A DNA stretch of 64,000 nt from Lacticaseibacillus porcinae (GTDB lineage Bacteria; Bacillota; Bacilli; Lactobacillales; Lactobacillaceae). The notes under the pieces are model-generated. The model saw only the letters and a program-made list of their open reading frames with translations, was not told where the DNA came from and ran no database searches. The DNA is taken from positions 1-64,000 of the forward strand of contig NZ_RHNS01000005.1 in the NCBI RefSeq assembly GCF_003946305.1, written 5' to 3'. Shown here piece by piece: positions 1 to 6,546 of the stretch (position 1 is its first letter; the number at the start of each line of letters is the position of its first letter). Both the position numbers and the translations under genes were made by a program.

Positions 1-53
1 AAGTCACCGATTGCATATCGACAACTTGCCCTTCAAGAGGCTGCATAACCAAG

Positions 54-221
54 TTATTTAATTGTCCAACCTAATGGGTTCACATCAATTAGAGACAAGA
101 AGAATATGTGTTTTCCCTTTAGTCTTCTCGTCTCCTTTTTACGGTATCTTATCCATCGATAAACCCCGTAAATCATTGCTGGTATTGTCATCAATAACAG
201 CAGCACGGAAAGTATGTACAT
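54..221 (-). CDS. Small single-pass membrane protein, unknown function
   Basis: Encodes about 55 residues starting MYILSVLLLLM. One hydrophobic segment covers roughly residues 2-22 and is followed by a strongly basic stretch (RYRKKETRRLKGK), so by the positive-inside rule the tail should be cytoplasmic. An in-frame ATG lies seven codons upstream, but a strong AGGAGGAG ribosome site at about 225-232 sits just before the ATG at 221, which decides the start. I do not recognise a family. It stands alone on the left edge; the gene to its right is a TetR regulator. Bases 222-487 hold no gene I can support. Confidence 0.5.
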   Translation of the reverse strand: MYILSVLLLLMTIPAMIYGVYRWIRYRKKETRRLKGKHIFFLSLIDVNPLGWTIK

Positions 222-487
222 TTTTCTCCTCCAAAAGTCCAATGTTTTAGCCCAACTAATTATTGCTTGTCAATACAATATACGGATCACTCTATATTGC
301 GACATAGGACATCACTGCCGGAAAATATTGGGTCTAGAATTTTTGGTGTTGGAAAGTATTTCCATTCCAAAAGTACTAGGCCCTTTTTGATAACAAAAAA
401 AGGCATCTAAGCCTCCCTAGTGCTATGCTTTAAGCGACGAAACTCAAGATAAGCGGGGTAGGAATAGATGTCTCAACTAGATAATAC

Positions 488-540
488 GGTAGATTGTAAA
501 ATTAATCCGAACAGCGTTCGGATTAATTTTACAGTCTACC
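488..540. repeat. Long near-perfect inverted repeat behind tetR
   Basis: Two 25-base arms (488-512 and 516-540) match in 24 positions around a 3-base loop AGC. It lies 20 bases beyond the tetR stop codon on the minus strand. The stem is AT-rich with no clear T run, so it may be a terminator of the efflux operon, or a relic of a small element. Confidence 0.75.
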
Positions 541-559
541 ATATCAAGTAACAGTTAGC

Positions 560-1231
560 TCACTGACCAGTAATTTGATCATGTTCACCCGGGGTCAATA
601 TTTTGGTCATCACCGTAATCAAATACGCTTGTTCGCGCTCAATTTCAGTTCCCGGCAATTCCAGCATTAACTGCGCTAAGTAACCGAATAGCTGCGATAA
701 CAAACTTTGCAGTATCAAATCATTCGGCCAATCCACAATCAAATGATCTGCTTTTAGTTGATTTATGACACTTCCCATCTGCTTGACCACCTTAGGCGCA
801 ATCTGGCTAAGAATCTGTTCGCGTCGTTCGGTGTCAAAAGCTGCCATTTCAAAAATGACCTTTAACTCTTTCACGTTAGCTTTAGCAAATGCAACTCGGT
901 CCGTAAAAATTGCTGTGACGAATGCCTGTAGACTGGGATAACGCTGCCGTAATTCATCCTCTGAAAAATCACTCGCTAAAATTGGCACAATATGCGCGGC
1001 AATTGGTGCTAAGATGGCATCCCGTAAGGCAGCCTTAGTCTTATACCGCCGATAGACCGTCCCCTCTGCAACGCCGGCCCGTTGTGCAATATCACTAGTA
1101 CTGGTCTGGTCAAAACCCTTTTCAGCAAACAAATCGAGACTTGCCTGGAGGATGGCCCGTTGCTTAGGTGTAATCGTTTCATTCTGACTTAGATCCTGTT
1201 GAAAATAATCCCGTATCCGTGGTCGTTCCAT
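560..1231 (-). CDS. TetR/AcrR family transcriptional regulator
   Basis: A 223-residue regulator of the TetR family. An N-terminal helix-turn-helix lies at about residues 24-70 (ILQASLDLFAEKGFDQTSTS followed by AQRAGVAEGTVYRRYKTK), and the remaining two thirds is the variable helical ligand-binding and dimer domain. The ATG at 1231 follows a GGTGTGAGG ribosome site and lies 4 bases after the permease stop. It is the last gene of a three-gene leftward operon with an ABC efflux pump, so it most likely represses that operon and is released by the exported compound. Two inverted repeats flanking the operon promoter (3229-3308) are the likely operators. The ligand cannot be read from sequence. Confidence 0.9.
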   Translation of the reverse strand: MERPRIRDYFQQDLSQNETITPKQRAILQASLDLFAEKGFDQTSTSDIAQRAGVAEGTVYRRYKTKAALRDAILAPIAAHIVPILASDFSEDELRQRYPSLQAFVTAIFTDRVAFAKANVKELKVIFEMAAFDTERREQILSQIAPKVVKQMGSVINQLKADHLIVDWPNDLILQSLLSQLFGYLAQLMLELPGTEIEREQAYLITVMTKILTPGEHDQITGQ

Positions 1232-1235
1232 ATCC

Positions 1236-2483
1236 TCACACCTTCCGATAACGTTTCATTCCAACAATATTCAACATTGTTAGTACGACCATAAACCCTA
1301 CTAATATTAACAAATTGGCACCAATATCGCCAAGCCCAGCACCCTTTGTCACAACAGCCGTCAACGCATTAGCACCATAGTATAACGGCATGATGTGGGC
1401 AATTGCTTGCAACCAACTGGCCATGCCATCGACTGGAACCAACCCAGCAAAAAAGATTTGTGGTACAACAATCAGTGGAATAAACTGAATCATTTGAAAT
1501 TCTGAGTTAGCAAAGGTGGAAATAAAGATACCCAAGGTCAAAGCCACTAACGCCAATAATAAGTTAGTCAGAAAGACCAGCCAAATACTACCAACTAAGT
1601 GAATCTTGAAGACCGTAATTGTAAAAACAACGGTCAGGACAGTCTGAATGATGGCAAAGCCCCCATAACCAATTAGATAGCCCATAATAATTTCACTCCG
1701 TCGAATTGGGGTTGCAAGTAGCCGGCTTAGGGTTCCAGTAGTGCGTTCATTCAAAAGTGAAACGCCAGAAATCAAGAACACAAAGAAGAAGACAAAGAAA
1801 CCGAGAAAGGCTGGCAAAAAGTTTTCAAAGAACGTTGAATCACTACTACCATAAATATAATGAGACTTAGTCGTATAACTGGTTGCTTTAGCTGACTGAG
1901 TCGAACTAGACGTCGTGGCTGTGGCCTGCTTGAGTTGCTTTTGTAATTTCTCAGCAGTTGCCTGGTCACCGCGGGCCTGGGCTTGTGCAATGGCAGTCTT
2001 CAGCTTGGTCACCGTTGCTTGTGTCTGGGCTGCTGTCAGCTTCTTCAAAGCCGCTTGTTGCGATTCAAGGGCCGCGCGCTGTTTCTTAGTAACGGTCACC
2101 AGCGTCTTCATTTTCAACTTGACTAATCCTGATTGTAAACTCGCCTTAATTAAAGACGTGTTGGTTGGATTGCTATTTGAATAAGTAATCGTCAATTGAC
2201 CATTTTTCTGAGTCAAATAGCCATCTAGATCATGCTGCTTAATCATTTTCCGTGCCTGTGAACTATCATAATGATGAATCGTCACGTTTTTGGTATCGAT
2301 CACGTTAACCACGGATTGGTCTACATGATGAACACCCAAGCTTGCTACTTGCGTCGTGTTGTTTTGAAATAAGAAATACATCAGCGTCATAATCAGCAAT
2401 GGTGCCAAAAACATCAGCGCCAAGGTACGCTTATCACGTAACATTTGCTTAAAAACTCGTCTAACGATTGCCATCGTTCGCAT
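1236..2483 (-). CDS. ABC-2 type multidrug transporter permease
   Basis: A 415-residue membrane subunit of an ABC exporter. One membrane helix lies near the N-terminus (residues 20-40). A large extracellular insert follows (about 45-225), whose second half is a Gln/Ala/Lys-rich probable coiled coil and a Ser/Thr-rich linker. Five more hydrophobic segments cover about residues 228-410, ending KRYRKV. This layout is typical of ABC-2 permeases (YhgE/ABC2_membrane_3 type). The start overlaps the end of the ATPase gene by 23 bases, so the two are translationally coupled; MAIVRRVF at 2474 is an alternative start. Together with the ATPase it should form a drug or lipid exporter under TetR control. 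The substrate is unknown. Confidence 0.88.
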   Translation of the reverse strand: MRTMAIVRRVFKQMLRDKRTLALMFLAPLLIMTLMYFLFQNNTTQVASLGVHHVDQSVVNVIDTKNVTIHHYDSSQARKMIKQHDLDGYLTQKNGQLTITYSNSNPTNTSLIKASLQSGLVKLKMKTLVTVTKKQRAALESQQAALKKLTAAQTQATVTKLKTAIAQAQARGDQATAEKLQKQLKQATATTSSSTQSAKATSYTTKSHYIYGSSDSTFFENFLPAFLGFFVFFFVFLISGVSLLNERTTGTLSRLLATPIRRSEIIMGYLIGYGGFAIIQTVLTVVFTITVFKIHLVGSIWLVFLTNLLLALVALTLGIFISTFANSEFQMIQFIPLIVVPQIFFAGLVPVDGMASWLQAIAHIMPLYYGANALTAVVTKGAGLGDIGANLLILVGFMVVLTMLNIVGMKRYRKV

Positions 2484-3204
2484 CTTGCATCCGCCCCGCT
2501 TTCAAAAAGACCTGTTCGATCGTATCTACTGCATACTGTTGTTTCAGTGCCGCGGGTGTCCCCTCAGCAAGCGCAATCCCGTGCCGAATCAACATGAGAT
2601 AATCACACCGTTCTGCTTCGTCCATGACATGCGTTGTCACGAGCATCGCCTTACCGGTATCCTTGAGCTTATTTAGTTCGGTCCAAATTTGTTGCCGTAA
2701 TTCTGGATCAATCCCAACGGTCGGTTCATCTAAAATCAATAATTGGGGATCCTGAATCAGGGCAATTGCCAACGACAAGCGCCGTTTCATCCCACCCGAA
2801 TAGCCACTGACCCGCTTGTCTAATTGGGACGTTAAATCAACTAATCCGGCGGCATAATCAATCATCTGTGCTAACTTTATTTTTGGAACGCTCATCAATT
2901 GCCCAAACAAGGTCAGGTTTTCACGGGCCGTTAGTGTCTCATACAAAGCGTCACTTTGGGCCATATACCCTACTTGTGCCATTACCGCCCTATTGGGCAT
3001 CACCGTATCCATGACTTTAACAGTGCCACTATCCACAGCTTCCATCCCTAAAATACTCTTGATCAAGGTGGTCTTCCCAGCTCCTGATGGCCCAATCAAG
3101 CCATAAATCATTCCAGCCGGCAGTGTCAAATCAATCTGATTGAGCACTTGCTGATGACCAAAGTGCTTGCTGACCTGCTTGGCGATGACATAATCCGTTG
3201 CCAT
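2461..3204 (-). CDS. ABC transporter ATP-binding protein (efflux)
   Basis: About 247 residues beginning MATDYVIAKQ. It carries Walker A (GPSGAGKTT), the Q-loop, the signature SGYSGGMKRR, Walker B (LLILDEPTVGIDP) and the switch histidine (TTHVMDEAERC). It is the energy subunit for the permease that follows. A longer frame back to 3246 exists, but the ribosome site AAGAGGG about 10 bases upstream of 3204 favours the shorter start, which also leaves an operator candidate in the untranslated leader. First gene of the efflux operon. Confidence 0.92.
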   Translation of the reverse strand: MATDYVIAKQVSKHFGHQQVLNQIDLTLPAGMIYGLIGPSGAGKTTLIKSILGMEAVDSGTVKVMDTVMPNRAVMAQVGYMAQSDALYETLTARENLTLFGQLMSVPKIKLAQMIDYAAGLVDLTSQLDKRVSGYSGGMKRRLSLAIALIQDPQLLILDEPTVGIDPELRQQIWTELNKLKDTGKAMLVTTHVMDEAERCDYLMLIRHGIALAEGTPAALKQQYAVDTIEQVFLKAGRMQDANDGNR

Positions 3205-3228
3205 TTTAATAACCCTCTTTCTCAAAGA

Positions 3229-3308
3229 GAGTGTATGCTCACTCACTTAATGGCTTTAGTATAATCAGCACATCTCGGTTTGTCAATATTAAAATGAGTT
3301 ATCACTCA
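3229..3308 (-). promoter_or_regulatory. Promoter and two operator candidates of the efflux operon
   Basis: On the minus strand a -35 TTGACA (3281-3286) and a -10 TATACT (3258-3263) are separated by 17 bases. Inverted repeat TGAGT-TATC-ACTCA (3295-3308) lies upstream of -35, and GAGTG-6 nt-CACTC (3229-3244) lies downstream of -10. Both share the half site ACTCA/CACTC. This is the expected layout for autorepression by the TetR protein encoded at the end of the operon. Bases 3309-3551 show no gene. Confidence 0.75.
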
Positions 3309-3551
3309 CTTATTTTGTTTCCGGCCCATTTGTCACCGCATTGCAATCTAACATACGGTCATATTTTTACAAGATGTTTTTCAGCCAATTTTAAATTTTA
3401 CTTCCACAAGCTTTCTAGCAACTTAATATAAAAAGGTTATCAGCAGACTTATAGGTTTAATTAAATCTAGTTTATTCATATTCTTCTATTTGATAACGGC
3501 CTGTTCTGGGATTGTCCTCAACGACTGGCTAACTTGTTTTTGCAATTTACG

Positions 3552-4191
3552 TTCAAGTATCAGGCCGCGTCATGGGGTAAAGCTCGCCGTGTTATCGTAT
3601 GTTCTACTCATACGGCAGATGAGCTAGTTCCCTGGAACCACGCATTCGTAGTGACCAGCCTGGCCTCCGAGGCTCCAGAGACTTTGTTCAAGACCTATAG
3701 ACAGCGGGGCAATGCTGAGAACCAAATTAAGGAGCTGAAATGCGGGTTTGGCTTTGACAAAACAGACAGCTCAACTTTTGCACGGAACACTGCACGAGCC
3801 TTGATCACCGGTATTGCCTATAACCTGGTTCAGCTCTTTAAACAGCTCTTTGTCTCGGAAGACCGTCGTTCAACCATCTCCTCGCTACGGTTCAGTCTCT
3901 TTCACATCGCCGGTAGGATTACTTGGCACGCCCGTCGTGTGGTGATTCATCTTGCTTCTAACTATGTTTACAAGAACTGGTTTAGTCGGCTCATGGACGA
4001 AGTCCATCAGTTGGCGACCTGAACTGAATAACTGAATAGGTCGTGCGTCGAGCCGAAAACTGGGTCGGTCTGTTCGTGGTGCATCGATCACCAACTTCTC
4101 CGCTCAGTCAGTATTCGCAACGCTCCAAACGTTGCTTTCGGACCGGCCAGATGCGATTTCATGTCCCAAATACCGAGGTGAATAATCCAGG
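3552..4191 (+). pseudogene. IS1380-family transposase, C-terminal remnant (left copy)
   Basis: A 5'-truncated insertion sequence. From 3552 the DNA is the same as 12926-13565 apart from two single-base differences (4101 and 4140). It encodes the last 156 residues of an IS1380 transposase (from FKYQAASWGKA to MDEVHQLAT, stop at 4020-4022), including the glutamate of the DDE triad in RQRGNAENQIKELK, and then runs to the terminal repeat ending CCAGG at 4191. The upstream 18 bases of the open frame are unrelated host DNA. It is in direct orientation to the second copy and marks the left edge of the nrd island. Confidence 0.9.
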
Positions 4192-4399
4192 TTAAAGTGT
4201 GCTGCGAAGCCATCGGTCAAGGTAGCCCTAATGGTACTTTGACTAGCCTTACACGTAGCGTTGCACACCCGCGCAGCGACTACACTCCGATAAAAACTAA
4301 GCGGAAACTCCCTTTCTGCAGGGTTCCCCCAAGGCCTGAAGCAAGGGCAGCGCCGCGGTAGCAGTTTTTACTCACCTTAGATTAGGTGAGTTTTTTTGT
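4192..4399 (+). ncRNA. Candidate structured RNA ending in a terminator
   Basis: This stretch has no open frame but can fold. GTGTGC near 4198 pairs with GCACAC near 4265. GTCAAGGTA pairs with the later TACTTTGAC. AAAAACT near 4295 pairs with AGTTTTT just before the terminator, enclosing a GC-rich core. It directly abuts the IS1380 end, so its 5' part may have been lost. I tested it by eye against T-box, cobalamin, TPP, FMN, lysine, SRP, RNase P and tmRNA signatures and none fits. It could instead be a leader or the 3' tail of a lost gene. Confidence 0.3.
4370..4398 (+). terminator. Rho-independent terminator
   Basis: Stem ACTCACCT (4370-4377) with AGGTGAGT (4384-4391), loop of 6, followed by seven T. 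It works on the plus strand behind the candidate RNA; the A-rich left side is weak for minus-strand use. Confidence 0.8.
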
Positions 4400-4410
4400 T
4401 GCAGCGGCAA

Positions 4411-4454
4411 ACGCCCTACACACATCAGATTGTTGTCTGATGTGTGTAAGGCGT
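4411..4454 (-). terminator. Long hairpin after the nrd operon
   Basis: A 19-base stem with one mismatch (4411-4429 with 4436-4454), 13 bases beyond the nrdF stop. There is no immediate T run on the minus strand, but it is placed as the operon terminator or 3'-end protection hairpin. Confidence 0.65.
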
Positions 4455-4467
4455 TGGGGTGAATCAC

Positions 4468-5418
4468 TTAGAAGTCATAGTCGCTTTCTTGCATCGATTC
4501 TGCGGTGCCCATGAGGTAGCCGGCACCGACTTGAGAGAAGAAATCGTGGTTGGCGGTTTCTGTGGAGATGCCGTTCATGACGATCGGGTCGATGTCTTCG
4601 ATCGCGGCGTGCTCGAAGCGGGCAGGGAAGCCCATGTTCTGCAGGGACTTGTTGGCGTTATAGCGCACGAATTGTTTGACCTCATCGGCCAGCCCGATCG
4701 GCGCGTATAAGGCGTCGCTAAAGGCGAATTCGTTTTCGAGCAAGTCGTCGAGTAGGTCGTCCATCCAGGCTTTGAAGGTCTTCTTCTGGGCATCGGGGAG
4801 CTCGTTGAAGCCGAGTTGGAACTTGTAGCCGAGGTAGGTGCCGTGGACGGATTCATCGCGGATGACCAGCTTGATGATCTCCGAGAGGTTGGCGAGCTTG
4901 TTGTTGCCGCGGTACCACAGCGGGGTGAAGAAGTTGGTGTAATACAAGATCCCTTCTAGGAAAACGCTGGCGACCTTCTTCTCGATATTGTTACCGGTCT
5001 GGTAGATCTCATTGATCACACGCGCCTTGTATTGCATGCGCGGGTCGTTGTTCATCCAGTCATAGACGGCATTGATAGTTTTCTGGTCGTTCAAAGAGAT
5101 CAGGATGGTGCCATAGCTTTTGGCGTGGATAGATTCCATCATCAAGAAGTCGTTGATGACGGCGGCTTCTTTGCGCGTGCGGGCGTTTTCGCGCATGACG
5201 TTGACGCCTTCTTCCGATTGCAAGGTGTCCAGCAGTGCCAGGCCACCGACGGCTTTGTTGATAACGTCTTTCTCGGTTGGAGAAAGTGTCCGCCATGTCG
5301 CGAGGTCGTGAGAAACTGGGACGCGGGTGTCTAGCCAGAACTGGGCGGTGGCTTTGTCCCATACATATTCATCGAATTCGTCTTCGATGGTGTTCCAATT
5401 AACGGTTGTGAATGTCAT
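4468..5418 (-). CDS. nrdF: Class Ib ribonucleotide reductase small subunit (active R2)
   Basis: A 316-residue R2 protein that houses the dimetal site and tyrosyl radical used by NrdE to reduce ribonucleoside diphosphates. All six metal ligands expected for NrdF are visible: D64 (LLDTLQSEEG), E95 and H98 (MESIHAKSY), E155 (FLEGILYY), E189 and H192 (RDESVHGTYLGYK). The radical tyrosine is Y102. The C-terminal tail SDYDF is the peptide that docks into NrdE. It is the last gene of nrdI-nrdE-nrdF2-nrdF, with a GGAAG ribosome site and a 41-base gap after nrdF2. Class Ib sites normally use Mn with NrdI as activator, and nrdI is present here. Codon use is GC-rich compared with the flanking maltose genes. 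Confidence 0.95.
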   Translation of the reverse strand: MTFTTVNWNTIEDEFDEYVWDKATAQFWLDTRVPVSHDLATWRTLSPTEKDVINKAVGGLALLDTLQSEEGVNVMRENARTRKEAAVINDFLMMESIHAKSYGTILISLNDQKTINAVYDWMNNDPRMQYKARVINEIYQTGNNIEKKVASVFLEGILYYTNFFTPLWYRGNNKLANLSEIIKLVIRDESVHGTYLGYKFQLGFNELPDAQKKTFKAWMDDLLDDLLENEFAFSDALYAPIGLADEVKQFVRYNANKSLQNMGFPARFEHAAIEDIDPIVMNGISTETANHDFFSQVGAGYLMGTAESMQESDYDF

Positions 5419-5459
5419 TGCTTACTTCCTTTTCTGCGTGTGGTGAGTGCGCTGGCGGA

Positions 5460-6377
5460 TCAGAAATCGTAGTCTTCTTCCATCATCGCTTCCGTCGCGT
5501 CGACGTCGACTATCTGCTCATGGGCAACAGGCGTTAGCACGCGCTGGCGCGTTGTTTCGACTAACGCCGCGAGTGGCGTGTCGGCGACTTCACCTAGGGG
5601 CAAGTCTAACAATGAATTGGCGTGATGCAGGCCCAGCATCAGCGCGTCGTCATCGGCGTGCGGGTCAAGTGCTGTCGACCAGGTACGCTCCCATTCGGCC
5701 AGTGCTTGTTCTAGCGCCTGGATGGCGGCTGAAGCGGCGGTTTGTTCGGCGGCGGGTAATGCAGCGAGATTCTGGCGCCATTTGTAGCCTATATAGTTGA
5801 CGAATATCAAGCTACCAGCCAAGATATTCGTCAGCATCCTAGCGACGTTCGGCAAGGTGGTGACGGCCAATACCGGCGCTAGGCGGTTGTACAGCAGCTC
5901 GGTTTCGATCAGGATGAAGGCGGCTTGACGGACCGGTGCAACCGGGCTTTGAATCGCGTCATCGAGCTTGGTCAGTGCCGCTTGCGTTGCCGCGTCGCTG
6001 TCTGCCCAAGCGAAGAATGATGCCGCATTGTCGTCTTCGCCTAATCCGCGAAAGATCGTGGTGTAGCCTTTGGTGTGGACAGACTCCATGAAGGTCATGA
6101 TGTTGAGCACGGCTTCTTCTTGTTGCGTCCGGCGGCACGAGCGCAGCGCTGGTGCACAGCGCTCGGATTGATATGCCGCCAACAAGCTGGCAGACGCTAA
6201 GGCGCGGCCGATCTTGGTCTGCGTCGTGGGGTCCAGCGCGGCCCATGCCGCTTGGTCTTCGGTGATCGGGACGCGGATGTCGAGCCAGAAGTTGTTGGTG
6301 AGCTGTTCCCAGATCATCGCATCAAATTCGTCTTCAGTCTCGTCCCAGTTGATCGCTTTATAATATAGATATGCCAT
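5460..6377 (-). CDS. NrdF paralogue with a degraded metal site (second R2 subunit)
   Basis: A 305-residue homologue of the adjacent NrdF with the same start region (NWDETEDEFD, FWLDIRVPI) and the same NrdE-docking tail EEDYDF. Aligning by the conserved YIGYK block, only E98, H101 and E158 of the six ligands remain; D64 is replaced by A67, E189 by S189 and H192 by F192. The tyrosine equivalent to Y102 is kept (Y105, HTKGYTTI). The frame is intact and sits between nrdE and nrdF. The sequence therefore suggests a non-catalytic partner that could heterodimerise with NrdF, by analogy with yeast Rnr4. It differs from the metal-free class Ie R2 pattern known to me, where only carboxylates change. 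A decaying duplicate is the other reading. Confidence 0.85.
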   Translation of the reverse strand: MAYLYYKAINWDETEDEFDAMIWEQLTNNFWLDIRVPITEDQAAWAALDPTTQTKIGRALASASLLAAYQSERCAPALRSCRRTQQEEAVLNIMTFMESVHTKGYTTIFRGLGEDDNAASFFAWADSDAATQAALTKLDDAIQSPVAPVRQAAFILIETELLYNRLAPVLAVTTLPNVARMLTNILAGSLIFVNYIGYKWRQNLAALPAAEQTAASAAIQALEQALAEWERTWSTALDPHADDDALMLGLHHANSLLDLPLGEVADTPLAALVETTRQRVLTPVAHEQIVDVDATEAMMEEDYDF

Positions 6378-6432
6378 GTTTCTCCCTCGTGATGGTATCG
6401 TTCTTGTGTTGGTGGGCTATTGTGGGTTCGGC

Positions 6433-6536
6433 GAGTGGCGCGGCGCGGGTGCGGCTAGCTACGCTATCGTACTCGAGGCCAAGACCACCTCAAGTGCGAC
6501 AGCTAGGCTACCCGACCCGCTAAGTGCGCGCCACTC
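6433..6536 (-). promoter_or_regulatory. Structured intercistronic region between nrdE and nrdF2
   Basis: The 169-base gap between nrdE and nrdF2 holds nested pairing. A perfect 10-base outer stem joins GAGTGGCGCG (6433-6442) and CGCGCCACTC (6527-6536). CTAGCT (6455-6460) pairs with AGCTAG (6501-6506), and an inner ACTCGAGG/CCTCAAGT stem has one wobble in the minus-strand RNA. It begins 11 bases after the nrdE stop. It may set the ratio of large to small subunit by attenuation or mRNA processing. Confidence 0.6.
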
Positions 6537-6546
6537 CGCTCTGGGG

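Noticed and set aside
3471-3551. Host protein fragment DNGLFWDCPQRLANLF before the IS1380 remnant
   Set aside because: The frame is open for only about 27 codons and I recognise no family, so it is not listed as a gene.
4280-4400. T-box or other amino-acid riboswitch
   Set aside because: GGGCAGCGCCGCGG before the terminator resembles an antiterminator bulge, but the invariant TGGN and the stem I motifs are absent and no gene follows on that strand.
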